A stretch of DNA of 64,000 nucleotides, from positions 62,001 through 126,000 of the forward strand of contig NZ_FMUS01000005.1 of assembly GCF_900101495.1 (NCBI RefSeq). The letters are read 5' to 3'. The DNA is from Alkaliphilus peptidifermentans DSM 18978 (GTDB lineage Bacteria; Bacillota; Clostridia; Peptostreptococcales; Natronincolaceae). The position numbers and the translations under genes were made by a program. Shown piece by piece: positions 52,497 through 60,398 of the stretch. The notes beneath the pieces were generated by a model. That model saw nothing but the letters and a program-made list of their open reading frames with translations, was not told where the DNA came from and ran no database searches. The stretch's first letter is position 1, and every line of letters starts with the position of its first letter.

Positions 52497-52844
52497 CTAC
52501 TGCTCCATTAAGCTTAAGGTTACATTCTCCCAATACCTCTGACCCCTTATTGTGTTCCATAGACTTGTATCAAAGTTCTCTACATAGCAGACCATAGTCT
52601 CCACTCTTCCTGCTTCCATGTACTCCACACTAAAAAAGGGGCGATTTTGGTTTAACAGGGTATAAAGGCTATCAAGTTGACTATCTGAGAGATATCTCCA
52701 ACCTAAGGTTAGCTTTCTTTTAGTAGCAATATAGTCAATTTTTGTGCTGCCGCTTGCTGTTTGGTTGATTCGTTGAATATCAGAGTATGAAATCTTGTAC
52801 TCCGATAAGTTGAGTATAGGAACTCCAGCTATTTTAACCTCCAT
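52497..52844 (-). CDS. Phage distal tail-like small protein
   Basis: A 115-residue β-rich protein (IAGVPILNLSEYKISYSD, KIDYIATKRKLTLGWRYLSD, SVEYMEAGRVETMVCYVENF). The ATG immediately follows the tape-measure stop (TAGATG). The position between tape measure and hub, with this size and composition, fits a small distal-tail or minor tail component. Family name not certain. Confidence 0.6.
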   Translation of the reverse strand: MEVKIAGVPILNLSEYKISYSDIQRINQTASGSTKIDYIATKRKLTLGWRYLSDSQLDSLYTLLNQNRPFFSVEYMEAGRVETMVCYVENFDTSLWNTIRGQRYWENVTLSLMEQ

Positions 52845-55391
52845 CTACTTCACCACCAATCCTATGCCTCTTTGTTTTTCCTTCATAAGGTTTGGTATAA
52901 TTGCTCTGGCAAAGCTGGTCCCGTCAATTTTTAGGACGATTTCCTTTTGATCATTTCCAGCCTCCATACTGCTGAACTTTAGTGCATCTAAAACCCCTTG
53001 GTATACTGCCTTTGATAGGGTATCTTCATTACCCATAACAGTATCTATATTCCTTACCATTCCCATACCACTACTAGGTTCTATAGTTGGATTCATAGCA
53101 GCTGAAAGAGCAGCATTAAGTTTTGGTATTTCTTCTTTAATCCCTGCGTTCAACATATCAAAGAGATTGGGTATCCACTTATCTGATTCTGAACCAGGAC
53201 CTTCTTCTGTGGGGGATGAAAAACCTAAGAATCCTTTTATTTTATTGGCTACACTCTTTGTTGCTTCTCCCACTGCATTGATACCTGATCTAATTCCATC
53301 AGCTAAACTCTTTGATAAATTGGCACCCCAACTCCAAGCATTTTTTACTGTGTCACTTATGAAGTTAAACACCCCTTTGAATCCATTAATAACGCCTTTC
53401 ACTATCTTCCCTACGGTTTCAGTGATGCCCTTTAGCATATTAGTGAAGAAAGATAAAGCCCCATTAACGATATCAGGAATAATGGAACCTCCTACTAAGG
53501 CATACCATAATCCTTTAAATAGGGAAATTACACCTTCAACAAAACCTTTAATAAAACCTAGGATGGTATTAAAGACATTTACAATTAACTGCCATGTATT
53601 TTCTGCAATGGACTTCATAAAATCCCAAGCTGCTGACCAATCTCCCCGTAGGACAGCTATAACTAATCCTATAACATCTACAATAATACTAACTGCATTA
53701 ATTACTGCCTGAATAAAGGGACCTAAGGCTTGAATCACTCCATTAATTGCCCCCACTGCAATAGCCATATTCATAGCAATAATGGCACCTAAAGCAATGA
53801 ACACCGGTTCTAACAACTGCCACAATTGTTCAATAACATTCCATAAGGACATGAACAGACTTTTTAATGCCTCCCATATGGGCTCTACATAAGAAAAGAA
53901 CACCTTTAGACTCTCCCAAAGTTGTCCTAAAACTGTAGATACAACTGTCCAAATGGCTGTAAAAACTGTTGTCACTGTGTTGATGATTCCCTCTCCATAG
54001 GTATCCCACCATGCCTTAATTCCTTCAATGGCTGAGGCCACTGCAAGGGATATACTCTGCCATATGGATACTACAGTATTTCTAAAATCCTCATTGGTGT
54101 TCCATAAATAGATTAGACCTGCAGTTAAAGCCGCTATTCCCACGATAACAAGTCCTATGGGGGAAATTAAAAAGGATATCGCACCAGCTACTGCACTAAG
54201 TCCCTTTGCTAATCCTGCTAAGATTAAAAAGAAGGGACCTATGGCTGCAGCAATAGCTGCTACCGTTACAATCATCCGCTTAACCCCTTCATCTAAGTTG
54301 GAAAACCACTGGACAGCCGGCTGTACATATCCTGTTACTAAATCTCTAAGAATAGGAATTAAAATATTCCCAAACTGAATAGCAACTTCTTCCACTGCTG
54401 ATTTTAAAAGCTTCATACTTCCCTTAAAGGTATCCAGCTGTTTTTCAGCCATAAGGGCTGCTGCATCGGTTCCCGTAAGGTTTGCTTCCATTTCTATTAA
54501 AGCCTCTGAGCCTTGAGAGATTAAAGCCATCATACCAGGACCTGCTTCTTGTCCAAAGATGGCAATGGCTTGAGCTGTTGTAATGGATTTATCCCCTAAA
54601 ATACCTACAATATCTGCAATGGAATTTGTAGCTGGATTTACTTGACCATAGGTTAATCCCAATTCAACAAGGGCATCATTGACAGCCTTTGTTGGCTTCA
54701 TCAAACGGGATAAGGCTCCCCTTAATACGGTTCCAGCCTTTGAACCATCAAAACCTGCATTATATAGCTGTGATAGGGCTGCTGCTGTTTCTTCAATGGA
54801 GTAGCCTAAACTATTGGCCACTGGTCCTACATAACTCATGGATGTTCCAAGTTTATCAAGGGTAGCTTGGGAATTCCCAATGGCCGCTGCAAATATATTA
54901 GTGACCTTACCTGCATCTTGACTCTTTAAACCAAACTGATTAAGGGTGGCAATAACAGTATCTGTACTAAAAGCCAAATCACTCTGGGTAGCTGCTGCTA
55001 AATCTAGAATAGGCTTAATAGCCTCTCCCATCTCCCCTGCCTTATATCCAGCACTGGCCATATAATACATGGCATCAGCTGCTTCACTAGCTGAAAATAC
55101 AGTGGACTTTCCCATTTCCCTAGCTACACTTGTCATCTTCTCTAGTTCTTCAGCAGTAGCCCCTGAAACTGAAGCTGCATTAGCCATAGACTGTTCAAAG
55201 TTTGCTGCTGTGTTAAGGGCAATTCCCCCAAGAGCTGTAAGAGGAATAGTTACTCCAGCGGTGAGGGTCTTACCGATATTCCCCATCTGTCTTGAGAAGC
55301 TGTTCAACTGGCTCTGTGCATCTGATAATCCTTTTTGTAATGATGAAATGTCTGCTGCAATTTTTACTACAAGATTTCGAATAATAGCCAA
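52845..55391 (-). CDS. Tape measure protein
   Basis: An 848-residue tail length protein of the TP901-type family: coiled coil near the start (AIDISSLQKGLSDAQSQLNS-like), the conserved core SVSGATAEELEKMTSVAREM, MAGYKAGEM-type repeats, LYNAGFDGSKAGTVLRGALS, and long hydrophobic helices (about 360-640) such as VGIAALTAGLIYLWN. It runs through the tail lumen and determines tail length. The start is TTG with GGAGG 9 bases upstream. The chaperone genes that hold it precede it as expected. Confidence 0.92.
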   Translation of the reverse strand: MAIIRNLVVKIAADISSLQKGLSDAQSQLNSFSRQMGNIGKTLTAGVTIPLTALGGIALNTAANFEQSMANAASVSGATAEELEKMTSVAREMGKSTVFSASEAADAMYYMASAGYKAGEMGEAIKPILDLAAATQSDLAFSTDTVIATLNQFGLKSQDAGKVTNIFAAAIGNSQATLDKLGTSMSYVGPVANSLGYSIEETAAALSQLYNAGFDGSKAGTVLRGALSRLMKPTKAVNDALVELGLTYGQVNPATNSIADIVGILGDKSITTAQAIAIFGQEAGPGMMALISQGSEALIEMEANLTGTDAAALMAEKQLDTFKGSMKLLKSAVEEVAIQFGNILIPILRDLVTGYVQPAVQWFSNLDEGVKRMIVTVAAIAAAIGPFFLILAGLAKGLSAVAGAISFLISPIGLVIVGIAALTAGLIYLWNTNEDFRNTVVSIWQSISLAVASAIEGIKAWWDTYGEGIINTVTTVFTAIWTVVSTVLGQLWESLKVFFSYVEPIWEALKSLFMSLWNVIEQLWQLLEPVFIALGAIIAMNMAIAVGAINGVIQALGPFIQAVINAVSIIVDVIGLVIAVLRGDWSAAWDFMKSIAENTWQLIVNVFNTILGFIKGFVEGVISLFKGLWYALVGGSIIPDIVNGALSFFTNMLKGITETVGKIVKGVINGFKGVFNFISDTVKNAWSWGANLSKSLADGIRSGINAVGEATKSVANKIKGFLGFSSPTEEGPGSESDKWIPNLFDMLNAGIKEEIPKLNAALSAAMNPTIEPSSGMGMVRNIDTVMGNEDTLSKAVYQGVLDALKFSSMEAGNDQKEIVLKIDGTSFARAIIPNLMKEKQRGIGLVVK

Positions 55392-55435
55392 GCACCCTCA
55401 CCTCCTCATATAATTTACTGCAATAAAAAAAGCAC

Positions 55436-55774
55436 CTATTTTGGTACTTTCAGCCCCTTCTTCTCTGCAATTTTCAAAAGATCTCTACTGCCAGTTTTTT
55501 TCTCTTCCTTTGCTTTAACTACTTTCAATATCTTATCTAACTTAGGCATTTTCTTCTGTCTTGCAAAGGCTTCAATATGCCAAGCCAAATAAAGAAGGTC
55601 TTGTTGCTTTTCCTGCTGTTTGTACTGATAAGCATCACTTACTATAGAAAGTTCGTAGGGAGTATAGTCCCAAAAGCTTTGTGGAGATAAACCTAATCGA
55701 CCAACGGCTACCCTTAGGAGTCCGTCAAAGCTCCATTCTCCTCCTTGTTCTTTTTCACCGCCGGTCTTTTGGAC
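55436..55774 (-). CDS. Frameshift extension of the tail assembly chaperone (gpT-like part)
   Basis: No start codon exists for this 112-residue frame. It is entered by a -1 shift from the chaperone gene at the slippery heptamer G-GGA-AAG (55774-55780). It reads GEWSFDGLLRVAVGRLGLSP, FWDYTPYELSIVSDAYQ and LAWHIEAFARQKKMPKL, the pattern of the second part of lambda gpG-GT-like tail chaperones. The fused product would be about 208 residues. It ends 45 bases before the tape measure start, as expected for this gene pair. Confidence 0.8.
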   Translation of the reverse strand, partial: VQKTGGEKEQGGEWSFDGLLRVAVGRLGLSPQSFWDYTPYELSIVSDAYQYKQQEKQQDLLYLAWHIEAFARQKKMPKLDKILKVVKAKEEKKTGSRDLLKIAEKKGLKVPK

Positions 55775-56061
55775 TTTCCCCCACCAAAGGCAAGTTCCAT
55801 AGCTTTTCCTAGTTTCTCTGCTACTGTTTCCATTGAACTATATTCATCAATCAGATTCCCAACCACCTCTGGTGTCAGAGATTTATCCTCATGAAAAAGA
55901 CCTCCGTACACAATGGTTCGAAGATCCTTCATACTGATATTTTCTAAGTCTAATTTACTGATAGGCTTTCCTGTTAGCTCTTCAATCTTAACTAAGGCAT
56001 TCATCCCATACCTTAAGGTTCTAGGTCTGTCTAATTCTAAAGTGACTCCCATTTTACCCAT
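55714..56061 (-). CDS. Tail assembly chaperone (gpG-like part)
   Basis: A 115-residue protein (MGKMGVTLELDRPRTLRYGM; NALVKIEELTGKPISKLDLE; TVAEKLGKAMELAFGGGKS). It binds the tape measure during tail assembly. The sequence GGGGGAAAG near its end contains GGGAAAG in the right frame for programmed -1 frameshifting into the extension. Unshifted, it stops at 55714. The ATG at 56061 has GGAGG 7 bases upstream; another ATG two codons earlier overlaps the previous gene's stop. Confidence 0.85.
   Translation of the reverse strand: MGKMGVTLELDRPRTLRYGMNALVKIEELTGKPISKLDLENISMKDLRTIVYGGLFHEDKSLTPEVVGNLIDEYSSMETVAEKLGKAMELAFGGGKSKRPAVKKNKEENGALTDS
55774..55780 (-). promoter_or_regulatory. Programmed -1 frameshift slippery site
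   Basis: Read on the minus strand, GGGAAAG falls as G-GGA-AAG with GGA and AAG in the zero frame (AAG at 55776-55774). This is the same heptamer used by phage lambda for gpG/gpGT. An open -1 frame of 112 codons follows, supporting real use. Confidence 0.85.
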
Positions 56062-56063
56062 TG

Positions 56064-56366
56064 TCATTCCTCCCTATATTCAAGCTGTCCCCTACCTATT
56101 AATTCGAGGGGTTTATTGATTATTTCATTACTGACTTCTACTTCTTCTAAAATAAAAACACACCCCTCATATCTTCTTCTGCTTTTACTGCTGTCGAGAT
56201 AAAGATGGATGGTGTACTCTTTACTTTCTTCTGGCTGTTTTTCAAACCAGTAGCTTTTCACATTTACTTCGAAACTGAATTTTTGGAAGGTGCATTCCCA
56301 GTTTAATAAAAGACCTATTTGTACATCTCCATCAAATACAGCAGCTATCTTGCCTCTACTATACAT
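56064..56366 (-). CDS. Phage tail-region protein, 100 residues
   Basis: Not named. A β-rich 100-residue protein with FDGDVQIGLLLNWECTFQKF and IIHLYLDSSK-like IHLYLDSSKSRRRYEG. It lies between the major tail protein and the chaperone genes, a site often holding an auxiliary tail protein. AGGTGG precedes the ATG. Confidence 0.55.
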   Translation of the reverse strand: MYSRGKIAAVFDGDVQIGLLLNWECTFQKFSFEVNVKSYWFEKQPEESKEYTIHLYLDSSKSRRRYEGCVFILEEVEVSNEIINKPLELIGRGQLEYREE

Positions 56367-56368
56367 TC

Positions 56369-56764
56369 TTAGAATCCACCTTCAAAGCTTAGTTCCCCTG
56401 TTCCTTGAAATTCAAAGGAAATGGTTACTGCATCTGATACATCATCTTCAATGGATAGGCTTGTGATAATTGCAGTGCCACTATAATAAACCGTTGCATT
56501 GACATAAAGTTTTAATAATACTGTCTCTCCATTTAAAAAAGCTGTTTGTAGAGCCTTCTGTCCATCGGTATCATTTTGAACATTAAACATTCCTTCTGCT
56601 GAAGCAGTCCACTCCATAATTCCTGCAATGTACTGTTTCCACTCCACCCCAAAACAGGAGGTATCTATGGTTTCAGAGCCTATGTCTAAAGACCAGTTTT
56701 TAATTTCCGAAACTAAAGTGTTATCTCCAATCTCAACCTTACCTTTTCTACCTGCTATTGCCAT
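56369..56764 (-). CDS. Major tail (tube) protein
   Basis: A 131-residue protein of the siphophage tail tube family: MAIAGRKGKVEIGDNTLVSE, IKNWSLDIGSETIDTSCFGV, WKQYIAGIMEWTASAEGMFN, and VTISFEFQGTGELSFEGGF. The WSLDIGSETIDTSCFG element is the usual tube-protein signature. It polymerises into the tail tube. GGTGG precedes the ATG. Confidence 0.85.
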   Translation of the reverse strand: MAIAGRKGKVEIGDNTLVSEIKNWSLDIGSETIDTSCFGVEWKQYIAGIMEWTASAEGMFNVQNDTDGQKALQTAFLNGETVLLKLYVNATVYYSGTAIITSLSIEDDVSDAVTISFEFQGTGELSFEGGF

Positions 56765-56777
56765 CTGTTTTCACCAC

Positions 56778-57185
56778 CTAATCTTCTATATATTGAAATT
56801 CATAATCTGTTGAAATGATAAATTGATCGGTTCTATAATTTGTTGTAGTTCCTTGGCTTAGTGTTACTTCGCCAATTAAAAGAACCCCTTGAATGGTTAA
56901 ATCACCCATAGTGCCACTGAAATTCTGCAGTATTTTTCTAAGGGTTTTTGAAAGTGCAACTGCTTCCTTATAGCTTTTTCCATGGCAGGAGAACTGTATT
57001 GTTTGGCTAACAAAGCCTGTGTCTTTTTGCAGAGCATGGCTTCTTCTTGTTGATATTTGAGAATATATGATCACTGGTAATTTTGCATTTTGGGGCATCA
57101 TTATAGGATAAATCCTATCTCCAATTTTCTCCTTTAGGTCAGAATGATTTGATAAATACTGAAAAAGTGCTTCTCCCAGTTCCAT
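56778..57185 (-). CDS. Tail terminator-like protein (DUF3168)
   Basis: A 135-residue protein: YPIMMPQNAKLPVIIYSQIS, a family-typical central motif, then FVSQTIQFSCHGKSYKEAVA and YRTDQFIISTDYEFQYIED. DUF3168 proteins cap the tail tube or join it to the head. The ATG (57185) overlaps the stop of the HK97-gp10 gene by one base. AGGGAGG precedes it. Confidence 0.82.
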   Translation of the reverse strand: MELGEALFQYLSNHSDLKEKIGDRIYPIMMPQNAKLPVIIYSQISTRRSHALQKDTGFVSQTIQFSCHGKSYKEAVALSKTLRKILQNFSGTMGDLTIQGVLLIGEVTLSQGTTTNYRTDQFIISTDYEFQYIED

Positions 57186-57592
57186 TATCGAAACCTCCCT
57201 AATGCCCTAAGAACTGCTTGATTAACTGCCTTTGATATCTCTCCCTGTTTCTCATCAACTGCTGGTCTAAGGTAGGGTTTTGCTCCTTGATGTTTCGTTC
57301 CAAGCTCTACAAAGGTACCGTAATACTCCTGTTTTCCCGTCGCTATTTTAACATCTGCTTTACTTTGACTCTTTTTTCCCTTTGTTAAATGCAAACTTGC
57401 CTTTAACCTCCCTGAATCTACAGGGCATCTTCTTTTGGCTTCCTTAAGAGCAATTTTGCCTCCTTCTTCAGCAGCTTTCTCCAGTATCTTCTCTGCTGCA
57501 ATCCCCATGTCTTTAAGGAGTTTTATAACTTCATCTGCTCCTTCAATACCTGAACTCACTTTTCTCTGCCTTGATGAATAGCTTCTCCCCAT
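57185..57592 (-). CDS. HK97 gp10-like head-tail protein
   Basis: A protein of about 135 residues: VIKLLKDMGIAAEKILEKAA, EAKRRCPVDSGRLKASLHLT, YYGTFVELGTKHQGAKPYLR and PAVDEKQGEISKAVNQAV, the HK97-gp10 family. It is a head-tail connection or tail-completion factor. The ATG at 57592 overlaps the previous stop by one base (TAATG) with AAGGAGG upstream. Confidence 0.87.
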   Translation of the reverse strand: MGRSYSSRQRKVSSGIEGADEVIKLLKDMGIAAEKILEKAAEEGGKIALKEAKRRCPVDSGRLKASLHLTKGKKSQSKADVKIATGKQEYYGTFVELGTKHQGAKPYLRPAVDEKQGEISKAVNQAVLRALGRFR

Positions 57593-57909
57593 TAAACTTC
57601 CTCCTTGCACATCAGTTCAAGTTCTCTTTTCTTTTCTTCAACATTGATAACAGAAAGGATTTCAAAAATCCTATCATTAAAAAGAACCCGCATCTTAGGA
57701 TGTATTCCTTTAAGATAACGAGTTCTTATTTTCGTTGTAACCTCTGCATTGATTTGCTTTGCAGAAAAATATTCTCTTCCAGATAAGGGCTCGATACTTG
57801 CCCATACTGTTTTTATATCCACCCATTCCTTTACCTCAGCACCGAAGCTGTCCCTTGTTGCCTGATACTCCTGTATGGTAATGCGATGACGAAGTTTTCC
57901 TATCTTCAC
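57592..57909 (-). CDS. Phage head closure / head-tail adaptor protein
   Basis: A 105-residue protein with the SPP1 gp16-like pattern: MKIGKLRHRITIQEYQATRD, TVWASIEPLSGREYFSAKQI, RTRYLKGIHPKMRVLFNDRI. It forms the plug between portal and tail. It starts with GTG after GGTGATAG. It lies directly after the head-tail connector gene. Confidence 0.87.
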   Translation of the reverse strand: MKIGKLRHRITIQEYQATRDSFGAEVKEWVDIKTVWASIEPLSGREYFSAKQINAEVTTKIRTRYLKGIHPKMRVLFNDRIFEILSVINVEEKKRELELMCKEEV

Positions 57910-57913
57910 CCTA

Positions 57914-58186
57914 TCACCAGCTCTCTTTTCTATAGGGACTTAGGAGCCTTTTTATGGTATCCAATGTATTTTTAATGTTTTCCCCCTCCCTATTTTCATA
58001 CATGGCACTGACGCTGTAAAGAACAGCATGCTTCACAAGTTCTGGTATTTCTTCAAACTCTGTAAGTGGATATCTTAAAATTCCTTCACAGAGTTCTACT
58101 GATGCTTCTATAAAGGAAGTAATCAAAGTATCCTCTTCGTCACTGTCTACTCTCAAATAAAGTTTTACATCTTCCAGTGCTATCAT
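57914..58186 (-). CDS. Phage head-tail connector protein (gp6-like)
   Basis: A 90-residue helical protein: MIALEDVKLYLRVDSDEEDT, LITSFIEASVELCEGILRYP, VLYSVSAMYENREGEN, the gp6/QLRG-type connector family. It builds the ring under the portal. GGTAGGTGGG precedes the ATG. Confidence 0.85.
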   Translation of the reverse strand: MIALEDVKLYLRVDSDEEDTLITSFIEASVELCEGILRYPLTEFEEIPELVKHAVLYSVSAMYENREGENIKNTLDTIKRLLSPYRKESW

Positions 58187-58194
58187 CTTCCCAC

Positions 58195-58380
58195 CTACCC
58201 ATCGGATTTAGATTTCGAGGCATTATTGGCCGTCTTTTTAGTTGCTTCTTGGACTTTTACTTCCACGGCTACTCCAGCCTTAATCCATTCCTTTGCTTTT
58301 CTTTCTTCCATGTCTACTTCTTCACCCTTTTTATAGCTAAAATTCAAGCCTGAAAGAGATGTATTAATCCTCACTTTCAC
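58195..58380 (-). CDS. Small phage head-region protein
   Basis: About 61 residues: KVRINTSLSGLNFSYKKGEE, VDMEERKAKEWIKAGVAVEV, and a lysine/alanine/serine-rich tail. Small proteins of this kind follow the major capsid gene in many siphophages, possibly as decoration or head factors. A GTG at 58380 with GGAGG 8 bases upstream is preferred over the ATG five codons earlier. Confidence 0.6.
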   Translation of the reverse strand: MKVRINTSLSGLNFSYKKGEEVDMEERKAKEWIKAGVAVEVKVQEATKKTANNASKSKSDG

Positions 58381-58414
58381 CTGCTTCACCTCCATTAACT
58401 TCCCAAAAACCCTT

Positions 58415-58444
58415 AAAGAGGGGCATAAAAAAAAGACCCCTCTT
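58415..58444 (-). terminator. Terminator-like hairpin after the capsid gene
   Basis: Minus strand AAGAGGGGTC, eight T residues, then ATGCCCCTCTTT: an 8-base stem with a T-rich loop. The U-run lies in the loop, so it may attenuate the transcript between capsid and downstream genes and keep capsid mRNA abundant. Confidence 0.5.
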
Positions 58445-58478
58445 CAAAAGTCTTAGTATCTTCTAACCATTAATTTAT

Positions 58479-59669
58479 CTAAGCTGATTTCATTGTCAGT
58501 ACCTTCACTGCTTCTGGAAGGATCAGCTTTCCATCTACTCTTTGGTAGGCTCTAAATCCAACCTGACCATTTACAGCATATAGTTCATTTAGTCTTTGGA
58601 AGGATCTCCCCTGTCTGTCTGCAATCCAGTAGTAGGAATAATCCCCAAAGGATAGTACCTTTTCCCCTGCTCCAATCTCTGGCATGAAGGCTGAAGTCTT
58701 TACTGGATTATTTAGAATTTTATCTGGTTGTCCTACTTGAACAGAAGGCTGCCAAATATATTGACCGTTATCATCCTTAAGCTTTCTGATGGCCTTTGCC
58801 GTGCTATCATTTAATAGCCATGTTGCATTTTTTCGATAGGGCTCTCTTAGAGAATGCCAAAGGTCAATGACTTCATCAAAGGTAATGGCATCGGCTATTG
58901 CTGTTGTAATACCAACTTGAGCTGTATTAAGAACTCCAGTAGGCTTGTTACTTCCATTTCCTTTAATAAAGGCTTCTTCTTCAGCAGCACCAATCCTTCT
59001 TGCAAACTCTGTGGCAATATAGTTTTCTAGGTTGAACACACTGTCATTTAGTAGTTCCTCTGAAATCTTAATAATCGTCCCAAGCTTATGAGCCCCTAAA
59101 ATAACCTGACTAAAGGTATCATCACTTTCATTAAAGGCTCCACCCTCTTCAATCCAAGAAGCTGTTCCTTTAGAGGATACCACAGGAATTTGTCTGTCCC
59201 CATAGGATGTAGTGATAACTTTTGCCAGAGTTCTCATGATGTTTACATCATTAAGTGCTTGAATTAATGTAGCTTCAAATTCATCTGGAACCAAGTATCC
59301 CCCTTCTGAGTCCTGACCAATCCGGAGAGCATTCTGCACATCTAAGCTACTCTTACTCTTCATGGCATTCCAGAAGGCTTGTACGTATTCTCTTGATCCT
59401 CTACCTTTTCTTTCTGGCTCATCTAGATTGGTTGGCTTTGATGTAATAGGGTTGCTTGTTGCCCTTGAAAGTTCTAAATCTAAAGTAGCTTGCCTTTCTA
59501 GTCTTTCAATTTCCTTTCCTAGAGCTACAACTTCTTCCTCCATTTTTTCGTAAGTGGTTGTATCTTCTTGAGATAACAGTCCGTTTTCTCCTCTTCTACT
59601 GTCTAAAAACGCTTTAGCGTTTTCCCATACATTTGCTCTTTTTTCTCTTAACTGTAAAATCTTATTCAT
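58479..59669 (-). CDS. Major capsid protein, HK97 fold
   Basis: A 396-residue capsid protein. Residues 1-100 are the charged helical delta domain (LREKRANVWENAKAFLDSRR...EKMEEEVVALGKEIERLERQ) removed by the prohead protease. The mature part is the HK97 fold: SEGGYLVPDEFEATLIQALN, SWIEEGGAFNESDDTFSQVI, LGTIIKISEELLNDSVFNLE, SFGDYSYYWIADRQGRSFQR. AGGAGG precedes the ATG. Confidence 0.93.
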   Translation of the reverse strand: MNKILQLREKRANVWENAKAFLDSRRGENGLLSQEDTTTYEKMEEEVVALGKEIERLERQATLDLELSRATSNPITSKPTNLDEPERKGRGSREYVQAFWNAMKSKSSLDVQNALRIGQDSEGGYLVPDEFEATLIQALNDVNIMRTLAKVITTSYGDRQIPVVSSKGTASWIEEGGAFNESDDTFSQVILGAHKLGTIIKISEELLNDSVFNLENYIATEFARRIGAAEEEAFIKGNGSNKPTGVLNTAQVGITTAIADAITFDEVIDLWHSLREPYRKNATWLLNDSTAKAIRKLKDDNGQYIWQPSVQVGQPDKILNNPVKTSAFMPEIGAGEKVLSFGDYSYYWIADRQGRSFQRLNELYAVNGQVGFRAYQRVDGKLILPEAVKVLTMKSA

Positions 59670-59681
59670 TATCCATTCCTC

Positions 59682-60398
59682 CTATTTCAATAGTTCTAGT
59701 CTTTTGACTAGATGATTATATGGGGTTCCTTTTTCCTTAGGATCACTATCTTTGCTTCCTTGTGGTTTAGCTTGTTTTGCCTTTTGAAACTTACCCATAA
59801 AGTTGTTGGTAATAGTGACCCTATCAAACATGAAGCTATTTACGATATTTTCAGGAACTTCTGTTTCTGTATATAACACCTTGTTACAAAATCCTAATTC
59901 ATGAGCCTTATTGGCACTCATCCAGGTTTCTCTATCCATCATCTGAGATATTTTGTTTCTCGGAAGTTTTGTCTTTAGTTCATAGGCAGTAATGATACTT
60001 TCTTTTACTTCTGCTAGCATTTCAATGCCACGTTTCATATCTGCTTCTTCACCCCACACAATGGTGCTAGGATTATGAATCATAAGCATAGCCGTTGGTG
60101 ACATGAGTACCTCATCTCCAGCCATGGCAATTACAGATGCTGCACTGGCTGCAATGCCATCGATCTTCACTGTAACTCTTCCTAGATACTCCTTTAACAT
60201 GGTGTAAATTTGACTGGCAGCAAATACATCACCCCCTGGGGAATTGATCCAAAGGGTGATATCACCATCTGCCTCATCTAATTCTGCTTTAAATTCCCTA
60301 GGGGAAACTTCATCTTCAAACCAACTCTCCTGGGCAATGTACCCATCGAGATAAAGGGTCCTTCCATCTTCGTTTTTAACCCAGTTCCAAAACTTCAT
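59682..60398 (-). CDS. ClpP-like prohead protease
   Basis: A 238-residue S14 serine protease. Oxyanion-region LWINSPGGDVFAASQIYTML, catalytic serine in DGIAASAASVIAMAG, and histidine in AMLMIHNPST are all present. It processes the capsid delta domain during head maturation. The start follows the portal stop by 1 base with AGGGG upstream. Confidence 0.9.
   Translation of the reverse strand: MKFWNWVKNEDGRTLYLDGYIAQESWFEDEVSPREFKAELDEADGDITLWINSPGGDVFAASQIYTMLKEYLGRVTVKIDGIAASAASVIAMAGDEVLMSPTAMLMIHNPSTIVWGEEADMKRGIEMLAEVKESIITAYELKTKLPRNKISQMMDRETWMSANKAHELGFCNKVLYTETEVPENIVNSFMFDRVTITNNFMGKFQKAKQAKPQGSKDSDPKEKGTPYNHLVKRLELLK

Noticed and set aside
53167-53712. 181-codon plus-strand frame opposite the tape measure gene
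   Set aside because: Antisense shadow created by the repetitive helical coding sequence of the tape measure protein.
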